A DNA stretch of 64,000 nt. Origin: Streptomyces koelreuteriae (lineage in GTDB: Bacteria; Actinomycetota; Actinomycetes; Streptomycetales; Streptomycetaceae). This document shows positions 33,427 to 43,026 of the stretch, piece by piece (position 1 is the stretch's first letter; each line of letters begins with the position of its first letter). The stretch lies in assembly GCF_018604545.1 (NCBI RefSeq), contig NZ_CP075896.1:3410001-3474000 (forward strand), read 5' to 3'. Below the pieces are notes generated by a model. That model made no database searches, was not told the origin of the DNA, and saw nothing but the letters and a program-made list of their open reading frames with translations. Both the position numbers and the translations under genes were made by a program.

Positions 33427-34830
33427 ATGACTGACATCCAGCGTTGCGAGGTGCGACCTGGGCGACTCGTCGAATGGACACTCAGTCCGGCGACCGTCGC
33501 GACGGCGAAGGCGCTGCCGGAGGACTCCAGGCCGCCGGCGTACATCCAGGAGTCGCACCTCCGGACGGCGCGGTCCGTGCGCGAGGACGGGCTGTTCGTG
33601 CCGACCTGGCTGGGCGCGGCGTTCGACATCCCGGGGCGGGCCGATCTGGACGCGCTGGGCGAGGCGCTGCGCGGCTGGACGCTGCGGCACGAGACCCTGC
33701 GCAGCGGCTTCCGCTGGGCGGGCGGTCCCGGTGACTCGATCCGCCGCTTCACGCTCGACGCCTCCTCGGTGTCCCTGCACCGCGAGGAGGCCGGCGACTT
33801 CACCGACCCGGCGGCCCTGGCCCAGCACCTCCAGGACCGCTTCGACACCACGGCGGACGCCCTGCGCTGGCCCAACCTCATCTACACGGCGGTGGTCCGG
33901 GACGACTCCACCAGCGTGTACATGGCGTTCGACCACAGCAATGTCGACGCCTACTCCATCCACCGCATCCCCGCCGAGATCCACGAGTTGTACGAGGCGG
34001 CCCGCGGCGGCGGTGAGGTGGCGGCGGCGCCGGAGCCGGAACCGGTGGGCAGCTACGTCGACTTCTGCGAAGCGGAGCGGGCGGACGCCGACCGCATCGA
34101 CGCGGACCACGACATCGTCGCCCGCTGGCGGGAGTTCATCCACCGCTGCGAGGGCCGGCTGCCGAGCTTCCCCATGGACCTCGGCCTGGATCCCGAGGGC
34201 GGGCTGCCCACGCAGAAGTTCATGCGTGAGCCGCTGGTGGACGCGGAGGCCGCCGCCGCGTTCGAGGCGTACTGCCGCCCGTACGGCGGGAGCCTCGTCG
34301 GGGTCCTCGCGGCCACGGCCCTGATCGTGCACGAGATCGGCGGCGAGCCCGTCTATCGCACGGTCGTGCCGTTCCACACCCGGGTGAAGTCCCAGTGGTC
34401 GCAGTCGGTCGGCTGGTACGTGGGCGGCGCCCCGATCGAGATCCCCATGTCCGAGGCCCCCGACTTCCCGAGCGCCCTGCGCACCGTACGCGCCGCCCTC
34501 CAGGCCAACCGACGGCTCGCCCGCATCCCCCTCGCCCGGGTCCTGCACCTCCTCGGCGCCGACTTCCGCCCCACCTCCCCCGACCTCTACTCGATCGTCT
34601 CCTTCGTCGACACCCGCGCCATCCCCGGCTCCGACCGCTGGACCGACCAGAACGCGTACGGGCTGCTGCGGGTGTCCTACGGCGACCAGGTCTGCGCCTG
34701 GATCACCCGGCTGCACGAGGGCCTGTGGTTCGCCAGCCGCTACCCGGACACGGACATCGCCCACAAGAACCTGCGGCTGTACGCGGAGCGGTTGCGGGAC
34801 GTCATCACGAGTACCGCCGACCGGCCTTAG
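33427..34830 (+). CDS. Stand-alone condensation-domain acyltransferase-like protein
   Basis: Protein of 467 residues that is one NRPS-type condensation domain with no adenylation or carrier domain. The HHxxxDG active-site motif reads DHSNVDA (169-175): the second, catalytic His and the Asp are kept, the first His and the Gly are changed. Other family features include RHETLRSGF (88-96) and TVVPFHTRVKSQWSQSVGWYVG. Free-standing condensation-like enzymes (PapA type) make esters or amides from carrier- or CoA-bound acyl groups. ATG 33427 is used; GTG 33421 is an alternative. Follows the MerR gene on the same strand with a shared upstream motif. Confidence 0.85.
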   Translation: MTDIQRCEVRPGRLVEWTLSPATVATAKALPEDSRPPAYIQESHLRTARSVREDGLFVPTWLGAAFDIPGRADLDALGEALRGWTLRHETLRSGFRWAGGPGDSIRRFTLDASSVSLHREEAGDFTDPAALAQHLQDRFDTTADALRWPNLIYTAVVRDDSTSVYMAFDHSNVDAYSIHRIPAEIHELYEAARGGGEVAAAPEPEPVGSYVDFCEAERADADRIDADHDIVARWREFIHRCEGRLPSFPMDLGLDPEGGLPTQKFMREPLVDAEAAAAFEAYCRPYGGSLVGVLAATALIVHEIGGEPVYRTVVPFHTRVKSQWSQSVGWYVGGAPIEIPMSEAPDFPSALRTVRAALQANRRLARIPLARVLHLLGADFRPTSPDLYSIVSFVDTRAIPGSDRWTDQNAYGLLRVSYGDQVCAWITRLHEGLWFASRYPDTDIAHKNLRLYAERLRDVITSTADRP

Positions 34831-34848
34831 GAGGCCCCCCGAAGACGG

Positions 34849-34893
34849 CGAAGGCCGGTTCCCGTGACCTGGAGTCGCGGGAACCGGCCTTCG
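34849..34893. terminator. Bidirectional terminator
   Basis: CGAAGGCCGGTTCCCG (34849-34864) pairs perfectly over 16 bp with 34878-34893, with partial outer pairing. It lies between the convergent condensation-domain and ccsB genes. Confidence 0.85.
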
Positions 34894-34912
34894 GTGTCCT
34901 CGGGGGCGGTGC

Positions 34913-36013
34913 TTACACGCCCGCGTAGGAGTGCTTGCCGGAGACGAAGATGTTCACGCCGTAGTAGTTGAACAGCCAGCAGCCGAAGGCGATGAGGGCC
35001 AGGTAGGCGGCCTTGCGGCCCTTCCAGCCGGCGGTGGCGCGGGCGTGCAGGTAGCAGGCGTAGGCGACCCAGGTGATGAAGGCCCAGGTCTCCTTGGGGT
35101 CCCAGCCCCAGTAGCGGCCCCAGGCGTCGCCGGCCCAGATGGCGCCCGCGATGATCGTGAACGTCCACAGCGGGAAGACGGCCGCGTTGACGCGGTAGGC
35201 GAACTTGTCGAGGGACGCGGAGGACGGCAGCCGCTCCAGCACCGAGGTCGCGAAGGTGCCGGGCGTGCCGCCGGCTTGGAGCTTGTTCTCGTAGGAGTCC
35301 TTGAAGAGGTACAGGATCGTCGACATCGCGCCGACGTAGAAGACCGCGCCGCAGAAGATCGCCGTCGAGACGTGGATGTACAGCCAGTACGAGTGCAGGG
35401 CAGGGACGAGCTGGTCGCTGGCCGTGTAGAGGACGGTGACGGCGAGGCCCAGGTCGAGCAGGACCGTGGTGACCAGGAACAGCCCGAGCCAGCGGACGTT
35501 CTTCTTCAGGGCCAGCAGCGCGAGGTACACGCCGACGGCGACCGTGGAGAACGTGATGTTGAACTCGTACATGTTGCCCCACGGCGCCCGCTCCACCGAC
35601 AGGGCGCGGGTGAGGACACCGCCGAACTCGATCAGGAACGCGAGCACGGTGAGGGAGATCGCGATCCGGCCGTACAGGTCGCCCTGTTCGTCCCCGCCGG
35701 CCGCGCCGGGCCCGTCCGGTACGTCCCGCTGGCCGGACGCGGCCCGCACGGTGACCTTCGGCCGCTCCAGGACGGCGGTGCCGCCGGCCTGGTTCACGGT
35801 GACGGCCGGCGCCTTCTTCTTCGCGTCCGCCGTGGTGGTGAGCGCGGCGGCGGTCCGGGCCACCTTGCTGCGGCTGCCGAAGAGCCATTCGGCGATGTAC
35901 GCGAAGAACGCCAGGGTGTAGACGGCCATCGACGAGTAGATCAGCACATTGCTGATGCTCGCGAGGTTCTCGTTGGTGGCGGCGGCCAGATCGGTTGCGG
36001 CGGCGAGAGTCAT
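34913..36013 (-). CDS. ccsB: Cytochrome c assembly protein CcsB/ResC
   Basis: System II cytochrome c synthase subunit of 366 residues with about eight membrane helices. The haem-handling WWD-type motif appears as WGRYWGWDPKETWAFITW near residues 280-297. With ResB it forms the complex that exports haem and attaches it to apocytochrome c outside the membrane. The first 30 residues are Ala-rich and are followed by a helix; a 90-residue cytoplasmic insertion separates helices 1 and 2. Its ATG overlaps the resB stop (ATGA), indicating coupled translation. Last gene of a leftward ccs operon. Confidence 0.95.
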   Translation of the reverse strand: MTLAAATDLAAATNENLASISNVLIYSSMAVYTLAFFAYIAEWLFGSRSKVARTAAALTTTADAKKKAPAVTVNQAGGTAVLERPKVTVRAASGQRDVPDGPGAAGGDEQGDLYGRIAISLTVLAFLIEFGGVLTRALSVERAPWGNMYEFNITFSTVAVGVYLALLALKKNVRWLGLFLVTTVLLDLGLAVTVLYTASDQLVPALHSYWLYIHVSTAIFCGAVFYVGAMSTILYLFKDSYENKLQAGGTPGTFATSVLERLPSSASLDKFAYRVNAAVFPLWTFTIIAGAIWAGDAWGRYWGWDPKETWAFITWVAYACYLHARATAGWKGRKAAYLALIAFGCWLFNYYGVNIFVSGKHSYAGV

Positions 36014-37719
36014 TTCTCAGCCCCTTCGGCAGGTACGGGGGTGTCTGCGGGGTCGTCGGGGTCGGGTGCGCCCGGGGCCTGGTCGTAGAGGATCCCCGCG
36101 AGGTCGCCCAGTTCCTCGGGGACCTTGGCGGACTCGCTGCGGCCGAGACCGGCCATCTCCACGACGGTGACGCCGTCGGCGCCCTTGACCGCGCGCACCC
36201 AGACGCGGCGGCGCTGGATGAACAGGGAGGCGGCGAGGCCGCCGATCGCGGCGATCGCCCCGGCGAGGGCCCAGCCGCCGCCGGGCTCCTGGACGACCTG
36301 GAAGCCGGCCCACTCCTTGACGGTCTTGCCGAAGGTGACCGAACCGGCGCCGTTCGGGAGCGTCATGGAGTCGCCGGGCCGCAGCAGCCTCTTGAACAGC
36401 TTGCCCTTGGAGTCCTTGAACTCCTTCATGTTGGTCTTGTCCATCTGGTACACGCTCTGCGGGATGCCCGAGTCGGCCCCGAGGTCGCCGTGGTAGGCGG
36501 ACAGCGCGAGCAGCGGAGAGTCCAGCGCGGGGAACTGCGACAGCATCGTGCCGCTGGCGTGGCCGCCGTAGGTCGGCACGAAGAACGCGTTGAAGCCGAG
36601 CTGTTCCTTCTTGCCCTGGGCGTTGCGGTAGCCGTCGAGGACCTTGACGACTCCGGAGGAGGTGACGTTGGCGTCCAGCGGCAGCAGCGGTACCGCGTCC
36701 TCGTAGACGACCTTGCCCTGGGCGTCGCGCACGGTGATGACGGGGGCGTAGCCGTGGCTGACGAGATAGACCTTGGAGTCGCCGATCTCCAGGGGATGGT
36801 TGACCTTGACGGTGGTCTTCTCGTCCTTGCCGTACGGGCCCGCGCTGAAGTCGAGGGAGGCCTGGTACGTGCGCGGGGTGCCCTTGTTGGGGCCGGTGCG
36901 CTCGTAGGTGCCGGTGAACTTCTTCAGGTTGAAGCTGAACGGCACCAGGTCGTCCGACGAGAAGAGGTTGCCGGACTTGAAGTCGTCGTACTGGGTGAGC
37001 GTGTTGGAGAAGCCGGCGCCCTCGACGACGAGCTTGTTGCCCTCGGACTTGTAGAGCTGGCCCCAGGCGAAGGCGACCAGCATCACGATGAGGGCGATGT
37101 GGAAGACGAGGTTGCCCAGCTCGCGCGTATAGCCCTTCTCGGCGGCGACGGCGTCACCGGCGAGGTGGGCGCGGAAGCGGCGCTTCTTGAGCAGGGCGAG
37201 GGCGGCCTCGTGGACCTGCTCGGGTTCGGCCGTGGTGCGCCAGGTGGTGTGGGCGGGCAGCCGGGTCAGCCGCTTGGGCGCGCCCGGCGGGCGGCCGCGC
37301 AGCTGGCCCACGAACTGCCAGGTGCGGGGCACGATGCAGCCGATGAGGGAGATGAACAGCAGGATGTAGATCGCGGAGAACCACACCGAGCCGTAGACGT
37401 GGAACAGGCCGAGCTTGTCGTAGATCTCGCCGAGAGTCTCGTGGTTCCTGCGGAAGTCGGCGACCTTGGTCTCGTCCTGGCCGGACTGCGGGATGAGCGA
37501 GCCGGGGATCGCGCCGAGGGAGAGCAGCAGGAGCAGCAGCAGCGCGACCCGCATGGAGGTGAGCTGGCGCCAGAACCAGCGGACCCAGCCGATGACGCCG
37601 AGGGCGGGCAGGTTGGGCAGGTCTTCCTTGGGGGCGGTGGAGAGCTGGGAGCCGGCGGCGCCCAGGTCCTGGTCCTCACCGGCGGGCGGGGCCGGGTCGG
37701 GGGCGGTGGTCTTGCTCAT
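36010..37719 (-). CDS. resB: Cytochrome c assembly protein ResB
   Basis: Protein of 569 residues, the partner of CcsB. It has a hydrophilic N-terminus, membrane helices near residues 50-70, 110-135 and 205-225, a large extracytoplasmic domain (about 225-480) and a final helix near 490-510. The segment SMRVALLLLLLLSLGAIPGSL is the typical ResB first helix (quoted in part: RVALLLLLLLSLGAIPGSL). It holds haem and apocytochrome for ligation. Start ATG 37719 is three bases from the ccdA stop, so the genes are tightly linked. Confidence 0.95.
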   Translation of the reverse strand: MSKTTAPDPAPPAGEDQDLGAAGSQLSTAPKEDLPNLPALGVIGWVRWFWRQLTSMRVALLLLLLLSLGAIPGSLIPQSGQDETKVADFRRNHETLGEIYDKLGLFHVYGSVWFSAIYILLFISLIGCIVPRTWQFVGQLRGRPPGAPKRLTRLPAHTTWRTTAEPEQVHEAALALLKKRRFRAHLAGDAVAAEKGYTRELGNLVFHIALIVMLVAFAWGQLYKSEGNKLVVEGAGFSNTLTQYDDFKSGNLFSSDDLVPFSFNLKKFTGTYERTGPNKGTPRTYQASLDFSAGPYGKDEKTTVKVNHPLEIGDSKVYLVSHGYAPVITVRDAQGKVVYEDAVPLLPLDANVTSSGVVKVLDGYRNAQGKKEQLGFNAFFVPTYGGHASGTMLSQFPALDSPLLALSAYHGDLGADSGIPQSVYQMDKTNMKEFKDSKGKLFKRLLRPGDSMTLPNGAGSVTFGKTVKEWAGFQVVQEPGGGWALAGAIAAIGGLAASLFIQRRRVWVRAVKGADGVTVVEMAGLGRSESAKVPEELGDLAGILYDQAPGAPDPDDPADTPVPAEGAEK

Positions 37720-37722
37720 CGA

Positions 37723-38496
37723 TCAGATCCCCACAGTGAAGCCGTCGGACCAGACCTGCATCTCCTGCACGATGCGGTCCCACGCGCCGGTCAGCAGCAG
37801 CAGACCGGTCACGATCATCATGGTGCCGCCGACCCGCATCACCCAGACGTAGTGGCGCTTGATCCAGCCGAAGGCACCGAGGGCCTTGCGGAAGGCGACC
37901 GCGGCGAGCACGAACGGCACGCCCAGCCCCAGACAGTACGCGACGGTGAGGAGGGCGCCGCGTCCGGCGCTGCCCTGGTTCAGGGCGAGTGTCTGCACGG
38001 CGGCCAGCGTCGGTCCGATGCAGGGCGTCCAGCCGATCCCGAACAGCGCCCCCAGCACGGGAGCGCCGACCAGGCCGGCCGCCGGCTTGCGGTGGAAGCG
38101 GAACTCGCGCTGGGTGAGCCAGGGCATCAGCCCCATGAAGAAGATCCCCATGAGGATCATGAAGACGCCCAGCACCTTCGACAGGACGCCGCGCTCCTCC
38201 TGGAGCGTCTGGCCGAAGTAGCCGAAGAAGGCGCCGCCGGAGACGAAGACCGCCGTGAAGCCGAGCACGAACAGCGAGGCACCGGCGACCATCCGGCCTC
38301 GCCTGGCCTCGGCCAGGTCGGTGCCGCTGACGCCGGTGACGTACGACAGATAGCCCGGCACGAGCGGCAGCACGCAGGGCGAGAAGAAGGAGACCAGGCC
38401 GCCGAGCAGGGCGAGGGGCAGGGCCGCCAGCAGGGCGCCGTTGAGCACCGTGCCGTTGGGGTCCGTGACCGCGGCGAGGGCATTGACGTCCGTCAC
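37723..38496 (-). CDS. ccdA: Thiol-disulfide electron carrier CcdA
   Basis: Membrane protein of 257 residues with six helices. The two conserved Cys are in FSPCVLPLVPGYLSY and IGWTPCIGPTLAA. CcdA moves reducing power from cytoplasmic thioredoxin to the outside to keep apocytochrome c cysteines reduced, via the ResA-like protein encoded just upstream. GTG start at 38496; one base separates it from the resA stop. Together with ResB and CcsB it forms a complete system II pathway. Confidence 0.95.
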   Translation of the reverse strand: MTDVNALAAVTDPNGTVLNGALLAALPLALLGGLVSFFSPCVLPLVPGYLSYVTGVSGTDLAEARRGRMVAGASLFVLGFTAVFVSGGAFFGYFGQTLQEERGVLSKVLGVFMILMGIFFMGLMPWLTQREFRFHRKPAAGLVGAPVLGALFGIGWTPCIGPTLAAVQTLALNQGSAGRGALLTVAYCLGLGVPFVLAAVAFRKALGAFGWIKRHYVWVMRVGGTMMIVTGLLLLTGAWDRIVQEMQVWSDGFTVGI

Positions 38497-38497
38497 G

Positions 38498-39154
38498 TCA
38501 CTTCTCCGCGACGACGGGCTTGAGCATCTTCAGCAGCCGTTCCTCGCTGAGCGCGGACAGCGAGCGGGCCGCGATCTTGCCGTCCCGGTCGAGGACGAGG
38601 GTGGAGGGGATCGCCTGCGGGTTGAGCGTGCCCTTGTCGAAGCGCAGCAGCAGCTTGCCGGTCGGGTCGTAGAGGCTGGGGTAGGTGATGTCCCAGTCCT
38701 TCTCGAAGGCGAGGGCGGCGCCGGTGGAGGTGTCGCGGGTGTTGATGCCGACGAACTGCACGCCCTTGTCCTCGTACGCCTTGGACACCTTGGCGAAGTA
38801 CTTGGCCTCGGCGCGGCAGGGGTTGCACCAGGAGCCCCATACGTTGAGGACGACGACCTTGCCCTTGAAGTCGGAGACGTCGAGGGTCTTGCCGGCGATG
38901 GTCTTGCCGGACAGGTCGGGGGCGGGGGTGCGCTCGCCCTTGGCGACCGTGGAGGTGCCGTCGGAGCCGGTGACGAAGTTGGTGTTGCCGCCCCCGCCGG
39001 AGGTGCCGCCCGAGCCGCACGCGGAGACGAGCAGGGCGGCCGCGGCGGCACCGGCGGTCAGGGCGGCGCGGCGACGGACCCGGGGTGAGCGGGTGTTCCG
39101 GGTCGTGCGGGGCGAGCTGTTCGAGCCCAGGGGGGCGCGGCTGGCGGCACTCAT
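38498..39154 (-). CDS. resA: ResA/TlpA-type thioredoxin lipoprotein
   Basis: Protein of 218 residues with a basic head (RVRRRAALTAGAAAAALLVSAC) whose Cys forms a lipobox LVSAC (quoted for position; near residue 46), a Gly/Thr-rich spacer and a thioredoxin-like domain with WCNPC (about residues 109-113). It reduces apocytochrome c haem-binding cysteines at the outer face of the membrane, recharged by CcdA. Start ATG 39154. First gene of the ccs operon proper; 66 bp separate it from the deacetylase-like gene upstream. Confidence 0.93.
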   Translation of the reverse strand: MSAASRAPLGSNSSPRTTRNTRSPRVRRRAALTAGAAAAALLVSACGSGGTSGGGGNTNFVTGSDGTSTVAKGERTPAPDLSGKTIAGKTLDVSDFKGKVVVLNVWGSWCNPCRAEAKYFAKVSKAYEDKGVQFVGINTRDTSTGAALAFEKDWDITYPSLYDPTGKLLLRFDKGTLNPQAIPSTLVLDRDGKIAARSLSALSEERLLKMLKPVVAEK

Positions 39155-39220
39155 GTGAAAAGTTTCGCATGCCCGTTCCAGGGCTCTCGCCCACCCCCCT
39201 TGTGGGCGGAAAACCGCATT

Positions 39221-40501
39221 TCAGGCAGCGTTTTGCGAGGGTGTCCCGGTCCCCTGCGGGGCCTTCTCGACGAACCCCTTCCAGCCACCGGCCGGTTGCT
39301 GCCCGACCTCGAGGGTACGGAGCCCCGCCAGCACCTCGGGCTTCTGGACGTCCAGCCAGTCCGTGAACTGGCGGAAGGAGACGAGGCGCACATCGGCGCC
39401 CTTGTCCTTCTCGCGCCCGATGTGCTTGAAGGCCTCCTCCACGGCGTCCATGTAGATGCCGCCGTTCCACTGCTCGAAGTGGTTGCCGATGAAGAGGGGC
39501 GCGCGATTGGACTCGTAGGCCCGCTGGAAGCCCTGGATGTACGCCTGGGTCGACTGCTTCCTCCAGCCCGGGTAGTTGTGCGCGGGTGCCTTTGTGGTGC
39601 TTATGGACTGATTTGCCAGCATGTTGTAGTCCATGGAGAGGACCTCGAAGCCCCGGCCGGGGAAAGGTATCTGCTGTAGGGGCAGGTCCCAGATCCCCTG
39701 CCGCTTCACGGGCCAGACCTGGCGGCCGCCGGGCGAGGAGGCGTCGTAGCGCCAGCCGAGCTCGCGGGCGGTGGGCAGCAGGTTGTCCTGGCCGAGCAGA
39801 CAGGGCGTACGGCCGCCGACGAGTTCCTTGTCGTAGTCGAACGGCAGGGACGGCAGGTCGGTCCAGCCGCTGTTGGTGCGCCACTCCTTCACGAAGGACT
39901 TCGCCTGGTCGATCTCGCTGCGCCACTGCTGGGGCGTCCAGTTCTTGACCGAGCCGTGGGTCTCGCCGCAGAAGTGCCCGTTGAAGTGGGTGCCGATCTC
40001 GTGGCCCTCCAGCCAGGCCCGGCGGACGTACTTCAGCGTGTCCTTGACGTGCGCGTCGGTGAGGTAGCCGATGTCGGAGGCGCCGCGCGGGTTGTTCGGC
40101 GGGTCGTAGAGGCGCTTCTTCGACTCGGGCAGCAGATACAGCCCGGACAGGAAGAAGGTCATGCTCGCGCCGTGCTCCTTGGTCAGGTCCAGGAAGCGCG
40201 GGAACAGGCCGTTGCCGACCTCGCCGGCGCCGTCCCAGGAGAAGACGACGAACTGGGGCGGGGTCTGGCCCGGCTCCAGCGGCTCGGGCTTGCCGGGCTG
40301 GTGGGGCTGCTTGCCGGTGTAGGCGGTGGAGCCGTCGCCTATGGGGCGGGCGGTGGGCTTCGGACTGCTGGTTCCCTTACTGGGGGAACCTCCGGCATGG
40401 CTCGATCCCTCTGACCCGGTGAGGCCGCCGCATCCGGCGAGCGAGGCGGCGGCGGCTCCCGCGCCGATTCCGAGCATTCCCCTGCGGGTGAGAGCGCGCA
40501 T
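39221..40501 (-). CDS. Polysaccharide-deacetylase-like secreted lipoprotein
   Basis: Protein of 426 residues. Residues 6-26 combine a twin-arginine motif (TRRGMLGIG) with a lipobox (SLAGC), so it is probably a Tat-exported lipoprotein. After a Ser/Pro-rich linker comes a NodB-like fold: FVVFSWDGAGE corresponds to the metal-binding TFDDG motif (here WDGAG) and HEIGTHFNGHF to the HxxxH motif. Both His are present but the first Asp pair is altered, so metal binding may differ. The substrate could be a wall polysaccharide. Leftward, between the phosphatase and resA genes. Confidence 0.82.
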   Translation of the reverse strand: MRALTRRGMLGIGAGAAAASLAGCGGLTGSEGSSHAGGSPSKGTSSPKPTARPIGDGSTAYTGKQPHQPGKPEPLEPGQTPPQFVVFSWDGAGEVGNGLFPRFLDLTKEHGASMTFFLSGLYLLPESKKRLYDPPNNPRGASDIGYLTDAHVKDTLKYVRRAWLEGHEIGTHFNGHFCGETHGSVKNWTPQQWRSEIDQAKSFVKEWRTNSGWTDLPSLPFDYDKELVGGRTPCLLGQDNLLPTARELGWRYDASSPGGRQVWPVKRQGIWDLPLQQIPFPGRGFEVLSMDYNMLANQSISTTKAPAHNYPGWRKQSTQAYIQGFQRAYESNRAPLFIGNHFEQWNGGIYMDAVEEAFKHIGREKDKGADVRLVSFRQFTDWLDVQKPEVLAGLRTLEVGQQPAGGWKGFVEKAPQGTGTPSQNAA

Positions 40502-40651
40502 GGCATCCCCGATTCGTCACGTCGTGCTGGTCACCCAGTCAGAGGACGTGACGAACGGGGAGGTTCCGCTGAAACTTGCAGATTCCGTAACGGAGCGGTC
40601 GGAAGCCGATCAGAAGCGAACAGAAAGGGCTTGTGTGCTTCCTGGGTCGGG

Positions 40652-41350
40652 TCAGGCGCCGAAGGCCTTGTCCTTCCCCTTCACCGGCTTGGCACCGGCG
40701 AGGAGATGCGCCGGGACGAGATCGCGGGCCGGCTCGGTGTAGCCGACGGAGACGATCCGGTCGCCCCGGAAGGTGAAGGTCGTCAGCGAGGCGAGCGTGC
40801 ACTGCCGCTTGCGCGGGTCGTGCCACAGCCGCCGCCGCTCCACGTACGACCGCACGATCCAGATCGGCAGCTGATGGCTGACCACGACCGCCTCGTGCCC
40901 CCGGGCCCGGTCCTTCGCCGTGCTCAGCGCGCTCATCATGCGCACGACCTGATCGACGTACGGCTCGCCCCAGGACGGCCGCAGTGGGTTGACCAGGTGC
41001 TTCCAGTTGCCGGGCTTGCGCAGCGCACCGTCGCCGACGCCGAAGGTCTTCCCCTGGAAGATGTTGTCGGCCTCGATCAGCCGCTCGTCGGTGGCGAGGT
41101 CGAGGCCGTGCGCCTTGGCGATCGGCTCGGCCGTCTCCTGCGCCCGCTCCAGCGGGGAGGCGACGACATGGGTGACATCGCGGTCCGCGAGGTGCTCGGC
41201 GACCCGGTCCGCCATGCGCCGGCCCAGCTCGGAGAGGTGGTAGCCGGGGAGGCGGCCGTAGAGGATGCCGTCCGGGTTGGCGACCTCGCCGTGGCGCATG
41301 ACGTGGACGACGGTGATGTCGTCGTTCGTGCCGTTGTTCTGGTCGCTCAT
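40652..41350 (-). CDS. Histidine phosphatase family protein
   Basis: Protein of 232 residues of the phosphoglycerate-mutase-like superfamily. The catalytic RHG motif is VMRHGE (near residue 18) and the second His is in VVSHQLPIW. The [12 protein letters not shown] segment is typical of the branch. The ATG at 41350 overlaps the hemL stop by four bases (ATGA), so it is coupled to hemL, as seen in other actinobacteria. The substrate is unknown. Frames extending upstream into hemL are not coding. Confidence 0.92.
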   Translation of the reverse strand: MSDQNNGTNDDITVVHVMRHGEVANPDGILYGRLPGYHLSELGRRMADRVAEHLADRDVTHVVASPLERAQETAEPIAKAHGLDLATDERLIEADNIFQGKTFGVGDGALRKPGNWKHLVNPLRPSWGEPYVDQVVRMMSALSTAKDRARGHEAVVVSHQLPIWIVRSYVERRRLWHDPRKRQCTLASLTTFTFRGDRIVSVGYTEPARDLVPAHLLAGAKPVKGKDKAFGA

Positions 41351-42663
41351 GCCGTGGCCTCCGCGGCCGCGCGGGCCGCCGCCGGGAGGGCGTCGGCGAT
41401 GCGCTGCACGGCACGCTCGTCGTGCGCGGTGGAGACGAACCAGGACTCGAAGGACGACGGCGGCAGGTAGACGCCGTCGGCGAGCAGCGAGTGGAAGAAG
41501 GCGGTGAAGCGGAAGGACTCCTGCGCCTTGGCGTCCTCGTAGTTCCTGACCGGGCGGTCGGTGAAGAACACGGAGAACATGTTGGAGGCGTGCTGCAGCG
41601 TGTGCGCGACGCCCTCCTTGGTCAGGGCGTCGGTGACGAGGCCCTGGATCTGCTTGGAGACGGCGTCGACCTTGGCGTAGGCGGCGTCGTCGAGCAGCCG
41701 GAGCTGGGCGAGGCCGGCGGCGGTGGCGATCGGGTTCCCGGAGAGGGTGCCGGCCTGGTAGACGGGCCCGGCGGGAGCGAGGTGGGCCATGACGTCCGCG
41801 CGTCCGCCGAAGGCCGCGGCAGGGAAGCCGCCGCCCATGACCTTGCCGAAGGTCATCAGGTCGGGGACGACGCCGTCGACCCCGAACCACCCGGCGCGGC
41901 TGGTCCGGAAGCCGGTCATGACCTCGTCGGAGACGTAGAGGGCGCCGTTCTCGGCGCAGATGTCCTTGAGCCCCTGGTTGAAGCCGTCCGCGGGCGGTAC
42001 GACGCCCATGTTGCCCGGGGAGGCCTCGGTGATCACGCAGGCGATCTCGCCGGGGTGGGCCCGGAAGGCCTCGCGTACGGCGTCGAGGTCGTTGTAGGGC
42101 AGGACGACGGTGTCGCCGGCTTGGGCGCCGGTGACGCCCGGGGTGTCGGGCAGCGCGAAGGTGGCGACACCGCTGCCGGCGGCGGCGAGCAGCGAGTCAA
42201 CGTGGCCGTGGTAGCACCCGGCGAACTTGATCACCTTGGCGCGCTGGGTGAATCCGCGCGCGAGCCGGATCGCGGACATGGTCGCCTCGGTGCCGCTGGA
42301 CACGAGCCGGACCTGCTCCAGGGGCCCGACCCGGGCGATCATCTCCTCGGCGAGCGCGACCTCGCCCTCGCCGGGCGTACCGAAGGACGTACCGCGGGCG
42401 ACGGCGTCCTGGACGGCGGCGATGACCTCGGGGTGCGCGTGCCCGAGGATCATGGGTCCCCAGGAGCACACGAGGTCGACGTACTCGCGTCCGTCGGCGT
42501 CCGTCAGATACGGGCCGGTGCCGGACACCATGAACCGCGGCGTGCCGCCGACGGCGCGGAAGGCCCGTACCGGTGAGTTCACACCGCCGGGCGTGACGGC
42601 CGCCGCACGGTCGAACAGAGCCTGCGAGGCCGGTGCTTCATACGGATATGCCAGTTCGCTCAT
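41347..42663 (-). CDS. hemL: Glutamate-1-semialdehyde 2,1-aminomutase
   Basis: PLP enzyme of 438 residues that makes 5-aminolevulinate from glutamate-1-semialdehyde in haem synthesis. PLP Lys274 lies in [29 protein letters not shown] and [17 protein letters not shown] are diagnostic. ATG 42663. First gene of the leftward run that continues into the phosphatase and, further on, cytochrome c maturation genes, linking haem supply and use. Short direct repeats lie upstream (42711-42810). Confidence 0.97.
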   Translation of the reverse strand: MSELAYPYEAPASQALFDRAAAVTPGGVNSPVRAFRAVGGTPRFMVSGTGPYLTDADGREYVDLVCSWGPMILGHAHPEVIAAVQDAVARGTSFGTPGEGEVALAEEMIARVGPLEQVRLVSSGTEATMSAIRLARGFTQRAKVIKFAGCYHGHVDSLLAAAGSGVATFALPDTPGVTGAQAGDTVVLPYNDLDAVREAFRAHPGEIACVITEASPGNMGVVPPADGFNQGLKDICAENGALYVSDEVMTGFRTSRAGWFGVDGVVPDLMTFGKVMGGGFPAAAFGGRADVMAHLAPAGPVYQAGTLSGNPIATAAGLAQLRLLDDAAYAKVDAVSKQIQGLVTDALTKEGVAHTLQHASNMFSVFFTDRPVRNYEDAKAQESFRFTAFFHSLLADGVYLPPSSFESWFVSTAHDERAVQRIADALPAAARAAAEATA

Positions 42664-42710
42664 GACCTGCGACTTCTCCGACCTTCTCCGACGTTGTCGG
42701 CTCCGGGTAC

Positions 42711-42810
42711 CAGTGACCTGTTCCTTGACCGCTTCAGTGACCTGTTCAGGGTAGGCCAGGGGAGGTTACGGGGCGGACGGCGAGTGTGACGGGGCGGACG
42801 GCGAGTGTGA
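42711..42810. repeat. Paired direct repeats upstream of hemL
   Basis: The 363-bp gap between hemL and the next gene has no supported ORF. CAGTGACCTGTTC occurs twice (42711-42723, 42735-42747; 24 bp apart), within 90 bp of the hemL start. Further out a 20-bp unit, GGGGCGGACGGCGAGTGTGA, is tandemly repeated (42770-42789, 42791-42810). The first pair is positioned for regulator binding. Confidence 0.5.
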
Positions 42811-43026
42811 GCGAACCCGCATCCAGCCCGCGATTCCCGGCCGTCTGCGAGACTGGACCTGATACACACAGATCAAACGGCCCAGGGTGGTCAGAGGCTG
42901 CGAAGATCCTGCGGACAGATGTTTCGGCGCACGTTTCGCCGGGCGGTCGCGGGGGAGGTCACTGACACGATGATCGGGTTGCGCGGCGGGGGCGACGCGT
43001 CCTAGAAAAAGCAGTCGGGTGGAGAT

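Noticed and set aside
33427..34830. Non-ribosomal peptide synthetase cluster
   Set aside because: Only a single condensation domain is present; no adenylation, carrier or thioesterase domain follows.
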